From Planctomycetales bacterium (GTDB lineage: Bacteria > Planctomycetota > Planctomycetia > Pirellulales > Thermoguttaceae): DNA of 7,976 nt. Below, one piece after another: positions 1 through 5,354 of the stretch (positions are counted from its first letter, which is position 1; every line of letters starts with the position of its first letter). The position numbers were made by a program, and so were the translations under genes. The stretch spans positions 1 through 7,976 of the forward strand of contig SKZG01000531.1 of assembly GCA_007127495.1 (NCBI GenBank), given 5' to 3'. The notes below the pieces were generated by a model that saw nothing but the letters and a program-made list of their open reading frames with translations, did not search any database and was not told the DNA's origin.

Positions 1-92
1 TCGGATGCCGTTTCGACCGTTCAGCATTGCCAGCGTTTACGTGAGCGGTGCTCTATCCCATGCCGCAACGAGGGGGTGAACTACGGGGGCCT
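1..92. other. Left edge, no gene seen
   Basis: This stretch lies downstream of the ppiC stop codon. I see no convincing gene, hairpin with a T-run, or repeat in it. Short open frames here are GC-driven and have no ribosome site. Confidence 0.4.
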
Positions 93-377
93 TTAGCCCA
101 CCCGGCTGGTCACTTCGAGCAGGTGGTAGCCGAATTGGGTCTTGACGGGACCTTCGACGGTGCCCACCGGGGCGCTGAACACGACGCGGTCGAACTCGGG
201 CACCATTTGGCCGGGGCCGAACTCGCCCAACTCGCCACCCTGCTTGCCCGAAGGGCACTTTGAGTGTTCACGCGCGAGCGCGGCGAAGTCGGCTCCTTCT
301 TCGATCTGCCGTTTCAGTTCTTCGCACGTCTGCTGCGAGTCGACCAGGATGTGCCTTGCGGCGGCTTTCTTTGCCAT
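93..377 (-). CDS. ppiC: PpiC-type parvulin peptidyl-prolyl cis-trans isomerase
   Basis: This is a single-domain parvulin of 94 aa, almost the length of Escherichia coli PpiC (93 aa). It should catalyse cis-trans isomerisation of prolyl bonds during protein folding. There is no signal peptide or membrane segment, so a cytoplasmic location is expected. The sequence starts MAKKAAARHILV, as PpiC does, and holds the parvulin signatures HILV (residues 9-12), CPSGKQGGELGEF (41-53), GQMVPEFD (56-63) and QFGYHLLEV (81-89). The usual active-site residues H9, C41, M58, F62 and H85 are all present. The ATG at 377 has an AAAGGA ribosome site about 11 bases upstream. The gene is monocistronic in this view and divergent from the Tat-signal gene. 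The family assignment is secure; the substrate is unknown. Confidence 0.95.
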   Translation of the reverse strand: MAKKAAARHILVDSQQTCEELKRQIEEGADFAALAREHSKCPSGKQGGELGEFGPGQMVPEFDRVVFSAPVGTVEGPVKTQFGYHLLEVTSRVG

Positions 378-460
378 GGGTGGAAAGTCCTTTTCAAGGG
401 AAATTGGGGGTGGTTATTCGGCGTGGAGGCTGCATTGAAGCGGAAGAACCGAGGTTGTAG

Positions 461-466
461 TATAAT
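461..466 (+). promoter_or_regulatory. Candidate -10 box for the TIM-barrel gene, possibly bidirectional
   Basis: TATAAT is a perfect sigma-70 -10 hexamer pointing at the gene that starts at 649. The best -35 candidate, TTGAAG at 435-440, is 20 bases away, which is longer than the usual 16-18. Read on the minus strand, the same bases give TATACT (464-459), a fair -10 for ppiC. The site could therefore fire both ways. This is inference from sequence only. Confidence 0.35.
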
Positions 467-506
467 GGGAAGCGGGAAGCGGCACCACCGGGCCCCGATT
501 CCGGTA

Positions 507-607
507 AGCATCGGCAAAGAAATAACTGACGCATTTTCTCTCCCCTCACCCTGCCCTCTCCCACCGAGGGAGAGGGGACATCGGACAGTTATTTCTTTGC
601 CGATGCT
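507..607. repeat. Nested inverted repeat (22-bp arms around a 9-bp hairpin)
   Basis: The outer arms at 507-528 and 586-607 are perfect reverse complements. Inside them CCCTCTCCC (554-562) and GGGAGAGGG (568-576) form a second perfect stem with a 5-base loop. The unit is 101 bp and could fold as a long hairpin or cruciform. It sits in the presumed 5' leader of the TIM-barrel gene, about 40 bases before its start codon. It may be a small MITE or REP-like unit. There is no T-run after the inner stem, so a simple terminator is unlikely. Confidence 0.75.
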
Positions 608-648
608 AAACGCATTTGCCGATACTTGAAATCGATATGGAGCGTATC

Positions 649-1677
649 ATGACCGATAGCGTGCAATCGTCGTCGCACTCGTTGAGCCGTCGTGAAATCT
701 TGGCTTATACGGCCGCGTTCGGGAGCAGCTTTTTGGCCGCCCAGGGAATCGTGGCCGCGGCGGATCGGCCCGCGAGCCAGCCCCAGCCGGCTGCCCGGCC
801 GCCGGCCAAACGCTACGACATGAAGAAGTCGATCAATCTTTGGGCGCTGCCTCACCCGCAGAAGATGACGCTCCGCGAGTGTTTTGCGATTTGCCGCGCG
901 GCGGGTTTCGACGGTGTCGAGGTGAACTACGCCTTGGAGGGCGAGTTGTCGGTGGAATCGTCGGACGAAGAGATCCGGGCCATCGGCGCGATGGCCCGCG
1001 AGATGGGCCTGGACATCAGCGGCGTGTGCTCGTTCCTGTTCTGGCCGTACTCGCTAACGCACGACGCCCCGGAGCGGCGCGCCCGGGGGCTGGAGCTGGC
1101 CGGGAAGATGATCCACGCGGCCGAACTGCTGGAAACGCCCAACCTGCTGGTCGTGCCCGGCGCGGTGTACGCGCCCTGGCTGCCCGAGGACCCGCCGGTG
1201 CGGCCCGATGTGTGCTACCGCCGCGCGCGGGAGGCCGTCGCCTCGCTCATTCCGGCCGCCGAGAAGGCGGGCGTGTCTCTGAACATCGAGAATATCTTCG
1301 CCAACGGGTTCCTGCACAGCCCGCAGGAGATGATCGAGTTCGTTGACAGCTTCGGCTCGGATCGGGTGGCGGTTCACTTCGACACGGGCAACATCATGCA
1401 GTACCACTTCCCGGAGCACTGGATTCCGCTTTTGGGCAAGCGGATTCGCAACGTACACCTGAAGGAGTACTCGAAGCACGTGAACGAGTTCAACCTGCAC
1501 GCGTTTCGGCCGCTGCTGGACGGCACGACCGACTGGCCGGCGGTGCTCGACTCACTGGCTGCGGTGGGCTACCGGGGCTACCTGACGTTCGAGTACTTCA
1601 ACCCGTTCCCCCATTGGCCCGAAGCTCTGGTGTACCACACCTCCGACGCATTGGACCGCATGTTGGGCCGTGCGTGA
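649..1677 (+). CDS. Tat-exported sugar phosphate isomerase/epimerase-like TIM-barrel protein
   Basis: The predicted protein has 342 aa and belongs to the xylose isomerase-like TIM-barrel superfamily (AP endonuclease 2 / sugar phosphate isomerase-epimerase, COG1082). The N-terminus carries a twin-arginine signal, SRREIL (R14-R15), followed by a hydrophobic stretch and an AAA site near residue 37, so export in folded form is expected. Likely metal ligands are E214 (NIEN), D245 (HFDTGN), H270 (HLKE) and E315 (TFEY). Their order and spacing fit the tagatose-3-epimerase / hydroxypyruvate isomerase group. GVEVNY near residue 90 marks an early barrel strand. I chose the ATG at 649 because GGAG lies 6 bases upstream; a TTG at 616 and an ATG at 637 are in frame but poorer. 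The exact sugar is not readable from sequence. Such exported isomerase-like proteins are abundant in planctomycetes. Confidence 0.9.
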   Translation: MTDSVQSSSHSLSRREILAYTAAFGSSFLAAQGIVAAADRPASQPQPAARPPAKRYDMKKSINLWALPHPQKMTLRECFAICRAAGFDGVEVNYALEGELSVESSDEEIRAIGAMAREMGLDISGVCSFLFWPYSLTHDAPERRARGLELAGKMIHAAELLETPNLLVVPGAVYAPWLPEDPPVRPDVCYRRAREAVASLIPAAEKAGVSLNIENIFANGFLHSPQEMIEFVDSFGSDRVAVHFDTGNIMQYHFPEHWIPLLGKRIRNVHLKEYSKHVNEFNLHAFRPLLDGTTDWPAVLDSLAAVGYRGYLTFEYFNPFPHWPEALVYHTSDALDRMLGRA

Positions 1678-1792
1678 TGGTTTTTGGCTCTTACGTTTCT
1701 AGGTGCAGACAGCCTTTGTCTTGGGACGGCACACGGCGAGTGCCTACTACATTAAGGCGGCCCGCACCTAGAGACGGAAGAGCCTGGTTTTT
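1678..1792. mobile_element. ISL3-like MITE copy A with 8-bp target duplication
   Basis: The element core is 1686-1784 (99 bp). It begins GGCTCTTACGTTTCTAGG and ends with the near-complement CCTAGAGACGGAAGAGCC, and a small stem (GGCAC...GTGCC) lies in the middle. TGGTTTTT flanks it on both sides (1678-1685 and 1785-1792), as expected for an 8-bp target duplication. ISL3-family insertion sequences have ends of the GGCTCTT type and make 8-bp duplications. There is no transposase, so the copy is non-autonomous. It lies between two convergent genes, starting directly after the TIM-barrel stop codon. On the plus strand the right arm is followed by T-rich sequence, so it may also end transcription of that gene. 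Confidence 0.8.
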
Positions 1793-1820
1793 GGCTTTTT
1801 GATAGGCGCTTCTTGCGTGA

Positions 1821-3035
1821 TTACCCCATAGGGGCCGGCGGCGGTGGTGCGGCGGCGGCCGCTTGGGCCTTGCGGCTGCGGGCCACGGTCCACAGGCCGC
1901 CCACCAGCGCGGCGCCGACTACCAACAGACCGATGGCCAGCACCGGGCGGTACGCCAGCCAGGCTACGGCGATGATCGCCAACGACAGCGCGCCGGCCAC
2001 CACGACGGCAAACAGGCCCGTGCCCATCCGCATCAAGTCGCCCAGGATGGGCAGCACGTCGGCCACCACGGCCACCGGCGCCAGCACCATGCCGATGCCG
2101 GCCGCCATCATCGCGAACCCGCCCAGCCGCAGCAGCCACGTGAGTGTCGTGTTTTCCGATTCCATGCGGCCGATCATCTCATCGGCGCTGAAGGTGCCCA
2201 CCGTCAGGCGCTCGAAGACCGTGCCGGAGGCGGCGCGCCACGGCTCGAACGTGCCCTGAATCTGCCGGGCGATGAGGCTCACCATCGCCGGCGACACGGT
2301 GGAGAACTCGACCTTGAGGTCGCCGATTGCCGGCGAACCGGGATCGGGCAACGGCCCGTCGGGGCTGAACGGCAGGTACACCGTGTTGCCGGAAATGACA
2401 ACCTGGTCATCGAACTGCGCGCGAATGGCTTCCGCCTCGCGCTCGCTGATCGGGAGGGTTTGGAAGTTGCTCATCTGCCCGATCAGCGAGGGCGAAAGGC
2501 GGTAGGCGCCGAGCGTGACCTCACTGGCGGCCGCATCGCGCGACGTGACGCGCAGGGGGCCGGGGTTTGCGTGATCGGCAGGCCGCTGGAACCGATCCGA
2601 CGGAATGGCCCGCTCCGACCACACCCTCTTGTAGTCGTACGTGGTCACCCGTTCCGAGCCGCCGCCCGTCTTCCGCCGCTCCTCGGTGCGGCTTTCCTCC
2701 TGCCACTGGTACATCTCGGCCTGGCGGCGGAGCCGGATGGCCGGCGCGGCAATGCCGAACTCGGCATCGGCCAGGGTTTCCGAGGTCGTCGCGTTGCCGG
2801 TCAGGTAGACGGCGCGGCCTTCGTTGGCCGGGTCGATGCGGGCGGGATCGGCGGAAACGACCTCAACCCGCAACTGGCGGAGCCCGGCCGCCGTCTTCAC
2901 CGCGCGGCCTTCGTTCCACCAAAGGACGACAAACGAAACCAGGAACAGCACCACGCCGATCAACACCCCCTTGATCGACGCACCGAGCCGCTCGAACCAC
3001 GAATGTTGCGTAACCTTGGTCACCGAGTCCGACAT
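1821..3035 (-). CDS. TMEM43-family (DUF1625) integral membrane protein
   Basis: The predicted protein has 404 aa and the layout of the TMEM43 family. One membrane helix lies near the N-terminus (about residues 23-40), followed by the family hallmark WWNEGRAV (39-46). A large soluble middle contains EMYQWQEE and VWSERAIPSDRF. Three membrane helices follow near the C-terminus (about 304-326, 340-362 and 364-385), and the tail is Ala/Pro rich. In animals TMEM43 is an inner nuclear membrane protein with the same topology; the bacterial role is unknown. The ATG at 3035 was chosen because AAAGGA lies just upstream on the coding strand and MSDSVTKVTQHSWFERLG leads straight into helix 1. An upstream in-frame extension to 3197 is spurious, since it overlaps intergenic sequence and has no ribosome site. 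The gene converges on the TIM-barrel gene. Confidence 0.85.
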   Translation of the reverse strand: MSDSVTKVTQHSWFERLGASIKGVLIGVVLFLVSFVVLWWNEGRAVKTAAGLRQLRVEVVSADPARIDPANEGRAVYLTGNATTSETLADAEFGIAAPAIRLRRQAEMYQWQEESRTEERRKTGGGSERVTTYDYKRVWSERAIPSDRFQRPADHANPGPLRVTSRDAAASEVTLGAYRLSPSLIGQMSNFQTLPISEREAEAIRAQFDDQVVISGNTVYLPFSPDGPLPDPGSPAIGDLKVEFSTVSPAMVSLIARQIQGTFEPWRAASGTVFERLTVGTFSADEMIGRMESENTTLTWLLRLGGFAMMAAGIGMVLAPVAVVADVLPILGDLMRMGTGLFAVVVAGALSLAIIAVAWLAYRPVLAIGLLVVGAALVGGLWTVARSRKAQAAAAAPPPPAPMG

Positions 3036-3180
3036 GACAGTCCTTTCGAAAAAGTCAACAAAGAGGAAAAATGGCTTATTTTGGGTAATATGAGCGGGAA
3101 TCGTGTTGGAAGTCAAGGGGGGCGTCGGGTGGACGCTTGATCCGCCGATTCGCAGTCCGGCTCTGGGGAGGGGCGCGGGG
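3036..3180. other. Spacer upstream of the TMEM43-like gene
   Basis: This divergent spacer must hold the promoter of the TMEM43-like gene. An AT-rich patch at about 3055-3095 is the likely location, but I could not find a clear -35/-10 pair at proper spacing on the minus strand. Nothing else was recognised. Confidence 0.3.
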
Positions 3181-3209
3181 TTGACGAATTCTCGCATTCC
3201 GCCGATAAT
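3181..3209 (+). promoter_or_regulatory. Sigma-70-like promoter of the broken Phd/PIN module
   Basis: TTGACG (3181-3186) and GATAAT (3204-3209) are separated by 17 bases, which is the ideal spacing. They lie directly upstream of the antitoxin start at 3243. The promoter looks intact although both downstream genes are broken. Confidence 0.7.
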
Positions 3210-3227
3210 GTATACTACGACTATACA
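3209..3227. promoter_or_regulatory. Candidate antitoxin operator palindrome
   Basis: TGTATA (3209-3214) and TATACA (3222-3227) are perfect complements 7 bases apart. They overlap the end of the -10 box and the likely transcription start. Phd and VapB antitoxins commonly repress their own operon through such palindromes. Binding is inferred from position. Confidence 0.45.
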
Positions 3228-3242
3228 GAGAGGCTAATGCTT

Positions 3243-3486
3243 ATGCAGGCGACTATTGTGTATTGTGGATTTGCGGTATCGTATGAACGAGGTTCTCAAG
3301 GCATTGGACCGCAACGAGGACGTGGAAATTCTATGCCGCGGCAAGAAGAGGGGCGTCCTGAAGGCGCATCGGCAGCGAACGCAGCAAACGGTGGCCGAAC
3401 ATCCCTTCTTTGGTATGCGATACGCCGAGGAGTCGGTCGATGCAGAAATGAACGCACTTCGCGGAGGGCGCTACCATGATCTTTGA
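3243..3486 (+). pseudogene. Phd/YefM-like antitoxin, frameshifted by a 7-bp tandem duplication
   Basis: The native start is the ATG at 3243, nine bases after AGAGAGG (3227-3233). It reads MQATIV and then leaves frame, because TATTGTG is present twice in tandem (3254-3260 and 3261-3267). Removing one copy restores MQATIVDLRYRMNEVLKAL and the rest of a normal 78-aa antitoxin ending RGGRYHDL. The sequence and the adjoining PIN toxin start suggest a Phd/YefM-like fold that binds DNA with its N-terminus and the toxin with its C-terminus. In the present sequence the ATG-initiated frame is scrambled after six residues. A shortened protein from GTG at 3265 or ATG at 3283 is possible but would lack the first beta strand and has no clear ribosome site. 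The stop codon overlaps the toxin start, as in intact operons. Confidence 0.75.
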
Positions 3487-3514
3487 TACAGATATATGGC
3501 TCTTCCGTTTCTAA
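3476..3514 (+). pseudogene. PIN-domain (VapC-like) toxin, 5' remnant cut by MITE copy B
   Basis: ATG at 3476 follows a GGAGGG ribosome site inside the antitoxin end and reads MIFDTDI, the usual start of a PIN-domain ribonuclease; D4 would be its first metal-binding acid. At codon 8 the reading frame enters MITE copy B and stops after 12 residues at TAA (3512-3514). I found no continuation of the toxin after the element at 3598, so the rest of the gene (about 120 codons in the family) has been deleted. The ATG overlaps the antitoxin end by 11 bases, typical of coupled TA translation. Confidence 0.75.
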
Positions 3515-3597
3515 GTGCAGACAGCCTTTGTTTCAGGGACGGCACACGGCGTGTGCCTATTACAGTGAAGCGGCCTGCACTTAGAAACGGAAGAGCC
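3498..3597. mobile_element. ISL3-like MITE copy B
   Basis: This 100-bp element is about 85% identical to copy A by eye. Its 23-bp arms (3498-3520 and 3575-3597) are perfect complements, beginning GGCTCTTCCGTTTCTAAG. An inner stem GGCACAC/GTGTGCC with loop GGC (3541-3557) gives it a cruciform shape. There is no transposase. The flanks (AGATATAT on the left, CAAACCTT on the right) do not match, so no target duplication survives. That fits a deletion next to the element which removed the toxin gene body. Confidence 0.8.
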
Positions 3598-3687
3598 CAA
3601 ACCTTTGATGACCTTTGGAATCAGACAATCTTTCGCCGAAGACGTTGCCAGGCGCGCTGGGCCGAGGCTCCTGCTGGCCGGCACAGG

Positions 3688-3843
3688 CTACCACAGCCGT
3701 CTGACGCCATAGCGGTCGAAGACCGCGTCCTTACTGATGATCGTCATGTTCTCGTCCTCAATGGCTGCGCGTCCCGCGTCGCTTAACAACGGCGTTCCGT
3801 CGTAGAACCAGATCAAGGCGTGCGTGTCGAGAAGCACATCCAT
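3688..3843 (-). pseudogene. PIN-domain (VapC, COG3744-like) toxin with internal deletion
   Basis: This 51-aa reading frame joins both ends of a PIN toxin. The start, MDVLLDTHALIWFYDGTPLL, is a typical N-terminus carrying the first catalytic acid D6. The end, MTIISKDAVFDRYGVRRLW, is the typical C-terminus with D39 in SKDAVF. Intact family members have about 125-130 aa, so roughly 75 residues are missing. These include the SxxSxWEI region and the HRDPFDR region, which hold the other catalytic acids. The join (around GAGGACGAGAACATG) is in frame, and the original stop codon is used. The ATG overlaps the antitoxin stop by one base (TGATG). A short, folded, nuclease-dead protein seems unlikely, so I call this a pseudogene. 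Confidence 0.75.
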
Positions 3844-4082
3844 CACATGTACTCGGCGAAGTCCTCGAGTGGAGCATCGAAATCATCGGACATCCACGAC
3901 TTGCCTCCACCTTTGCCAAAGACTTCCCGAGTCCGGTTTGGCCGCTCTCGGACGGTAGTCGGGTTGAGCTTGACGGTCATCTGCGCCTCGCCCTCGGGGA
4001 AATCGGCTGGGACATCCAACTCAACGTGAATGCGATGATCCTGCCCGATCTGTACTAGCCGAGTGATACTGGTACTGCCCAT
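3843..4082 (-). CDS. VapB-type antitoxin of the deleted PIN toxin
   Basis: The predicted protein has 79 aa. It starts MGSTSITRLVQIGQDHRIHVELDVP, shown here only in part, and ends with DDFDAPLEDFAEYM (residues 66-79). That acidic tail is the toxin-binding end seen in many small antitoxins paired with COG3744 PIN toxins (DUF2281-like tail). The beta-rich N-terminal half looks like a dimerising or DNA-binding part. I chose the ATG at 4082 because GGAGGA (4096-4091 on the coding strand) sits 8 bases upstream; an in-frame ATG at 4124 lies between the -35 and -10 boxes and cannot be used from that promoter. The frame is intact although its toxin is not, so it is a solitary antitoxin that could act on other toxins or its own promoter. 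Confidence 0.75.
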   Translation of the reverse strand: MGSTSITRLVQIGQDHRIHVELDVPADFPEGEAQMTVKLNPTTVRERPNRTREVFGKGGGKSWMSDDFDAPLEDFAEYM

Positions 4083-4104
4083 CGTTTCGATCCTCCAACT
4101 ACCG

Positions 4105-4133
4105 ATCGTACCCGGCACGAGCATTTATGTCAA
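4105..4133 (-). promoter_or_regulatory. Sigma-70-like promoter of the minus-strand TA module
   Basis: Read on the minus strand, TTGACA (4133-4128) is a perfect -35 box. TACGAT (4110-4105), exactly 17 bases on, is a fair -10 box. The antitoxin ribosome site and ATG at 4082 follow at a suitable distance. Confidence 0.65.
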
Positions 4134-4321
4134 CCACGCCCATGCTGGTTGCTGGTCGATGGTTGTCGTTCCGGCCGGCCATCGACAGGTTTTCCCCAAG
4201 CCGCCGGCGCGATGGCGGCGAGATTTCCCGGCCGAACTTGTTCTAACCCTTTGTCGTAACGAGGGTTACGAACGAATTTGGCGGGAGGGCTGTTTTTCGT
4301 GGCGGAATGGTCCCGGCGGCG

Positions 4322-4330
4322 TGGTACAAT
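4322..4330 (+). promoter_or_regulatory. Extended -10 promoter candidate for the 267-aa gene
   Basis: TGGTACAAT fits the extended -10 pattern TGn-TAtAAT. No good -35 is present 17 bases upstream, which extended -10 promoters can tolerate. Transcription from here would carry element copy C in the 5' leader. Confidence 0.4.
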
Positions 4331-4354
4331 AGTGTGTCGAGGCCAAGGCACCGC

Positions 4355-4484
4355 TCGCGGGCCGGATCGGAGTCCCAGCCGTCGCCGAAGGGGAACCCAG
4401 CCCTCCTTTGTGAGTTGTGCCTTCCGGGGCGCGATCGTCGGCGGTGGGACTCCGCGCCGGCCTGCGCTTAGAAACGGAAGAGCC
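4355..4484. mobile_element. Divergent palindromic element (copy C) with one ISL3-like end
   Basis: The right end, GGCCTGCGCTTAGAAACGG at 4459-4477 followed by AAGAGCC to 4484, matches the right arm of copy B at all but one base. The interior differs. A 23-bp arm at 4355-4377 pairs with 4445-4467 at 19 of 23 positions, including the perfect CGGAGTCCCA/TGGGACTCCG. The left ISL3-like end is missing or decayed. It ends 6 bases before the ribosome site of the 267-aa gene. Confidence 0.6.
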
Positions 4485-4503
4485 AGTTTTAAGGATCGTA
4501 CGC

Positions 4504-5307
4504 ATGACGCAATCGGGTTTCGATACCGCTACGGCGGAGGTCGCTTCGGAAGAGTATTTGGGACGTTGGAATCGGTTGGTCAGCACGACCAACTGGGAGA
4601 AGGGCCGCATCATTTCCGAGTGGCGGGCGGCCCTGGAAGCGGCTGAATCGCCACCGGCCACCTACACCGACGACGCCTGGGCACGCCGCGTTGGCAACGT
4701 CTCGCCGCAGCACACCGGCCGCTTGCGCCGCGTGTGGGACCGGTTCGGCGGGCAGTACGAGCAGTACGCGGGCCTCTTCTGGAGCCACTTCCAGGCGGCG
4801 CTCGATTGGCCCGACGCGGAAATGTGGCTTGAGGGGGCCGTGCAGAACCGGTGGTCGATCGTCCAAATGCGCGAGCAGCGATGGGAATCGATGGGCGCAC
4901 CGGCCGACTTGAAGCCGCGCCCGGAAGACGTCGTTGCGGCCGAAATGGACGAAGACGTGAGCCCGGCTGACGACACTCCTCGCGCCGAAGCCGTTCCCGG
5001 CACGCCCTCCGAGGTGCAGGACGCCGGGCCGGACTCCGACGCGCCGCCGGATTCCGACGCGCCGTTCGACGACGCGCCCTCCGGCGAGTCGGCTGAGCGC
5101 CGCACCACCGCCGTGGCGGTCGACCCGCAACGGCCGTTCGAGGGCCTGCCCGCACTCCCGGCAGACCTGGAAGAGGCCGTCGAGTCTCTGAAGCTGGCCA
5201 TCCTCAGCCACCGGATGACCGGCTGGGACGAGGTTTCTCAAGAGGCCGTGCTCGGTTGGCTCGAGGCCCTGCGGTGTTTTGCGTCGGCGCCGGCTGACGA
5301 GAGTTAG
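4504..5307 (+). CDS. Unrecognised 267-aa protein with acidic Asp/Pro linker
   Basis: I do not recognise this protein. The ATG at 4504 has AAGGA 8 bases upstream (4491-4495) and the frame is open to TAG at 5307. Residues 1 to about 135 look folded and are rich in Trp and Arg (YLGRWNRLVSTTNWEKGR, RRVWDRFGG, WLEGAVQNRWS). About 140-215 is acidic and low in complexity, with the repeated DSDAP motif at 178-188. The last 50 residues look helical (LPADLEEAVESLKLAIL, AVLGWLEALRCF). No signal peptide or membrane helix is seen, so it is likely cytoplasmic. Folded-linker-helix order suggests an adaptor or nucleic-acid-associated protein, but that is only a guess. Longer forms starting upstream run through element copy C and are rejected. 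It converges on the 160-aa gene. Confidence 0.8.
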   Translation: MTQSGFDTATAEVASEEYLGRWNRLVSTTNWEKGRIISEWRAALEAAESPPATYTDDAWARRVGNVSPQHTGRLRRVWDRFGGQYEQYAGLFWSHFQAALDWPDAEMWLEGAVQNRWSIVQMREQRWESMGAPADLKPRPEDVVAAEMDEDVSPADDTPRAEAVPGTPSEVQDAGPDSDAPPDSDAPFDDAPSGESAERRTTAVAVDPQRPFEGLPALPADLEEAVESLKLAILSHRMTGWDEVSQEAVLGWLEALRCFASAPADES

Positions 5308-5354
5308 CCGGCCGGCTCATGCATGCCGCGGCGGCAGGCGACCGTTTCCAGGGC

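Larger units (their letters stand above)
378..648. other. Divergent intergenic region, ppiC / TIM-barrel gene
   Basis: This 271-base spacer serves two divergent genes. It contains a TATAAT hexamer near 461 and a nested inverted repeat at 507-607, each listed separately. A further small direct repeat, TTTGCCGAT, occurs at the right end of the inverted repeat and again at 615-623. ACGCATTT occurs at 529-536 and 610-617. No RNA gene or small coding region was recognised. Confidence 0.5.
4134..4503. other. Non-coding stretch between the TA module and the 267-aa gene
   Basis: Several hairpins lie here. GTCGATGG/CCATCGAC (4155-4162 and 4179-4186) encloses a GC-rich loop. TCGTAAC/GTTACGA (4254-4260 and 4265-4271) is a perfect 7-bp stem with loop GAGG, possibly an operator. 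An extended -10 promoter candidate and the divergent element copy C follow and are listed separately. No coding sequence was recognised; GC-rich open frames crossing it have no ribosome site. Confidence 0.5.

Noticed and set aside
554..576. CCCTCTCCC/GGGAGAGGG hairpin as a rho-independent terminator
   Set aside because: No T-run follows the stem on either strand, and it lies upstream of both divergent genes, nested inside a larger inverted repeat.
616..648. N-terminal extension of the TIM-barrel gene from a TTG at 616
   Set aside because: It has no ribosome site and would place extra residues before the twin-arginine signal. GGAG upstream of ATG 649 fits much better.
1863..3140. Long plus-strand open frame of about 425 codons
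   Set aside because: It is antisense to the TMEM43-like gene and has the His/Arg/Gly-rich composition typical of a GC-rich shadow frame.
3036..3197. Extension of the TMEM43-like gene to a start at 3197
   Set aside because: The added 54 residues have no family likeness and overlap the plus-strand TA promoter region. AAAGGA marks the ATG at 3035.
3598..3687. Remaining body of the plus-strand PIN toxin after MITE copy B
   Set aside because: The plus-strand translation in all frames shows no PIN motifs here; the toxin body is gone.
4489..5241. Minus-strand open frames opposite the 267-aa gene
   Set aside because: They have shadow-type composition and no ribosome site. The plus-strand frame has both a start signal and protein-like composition.
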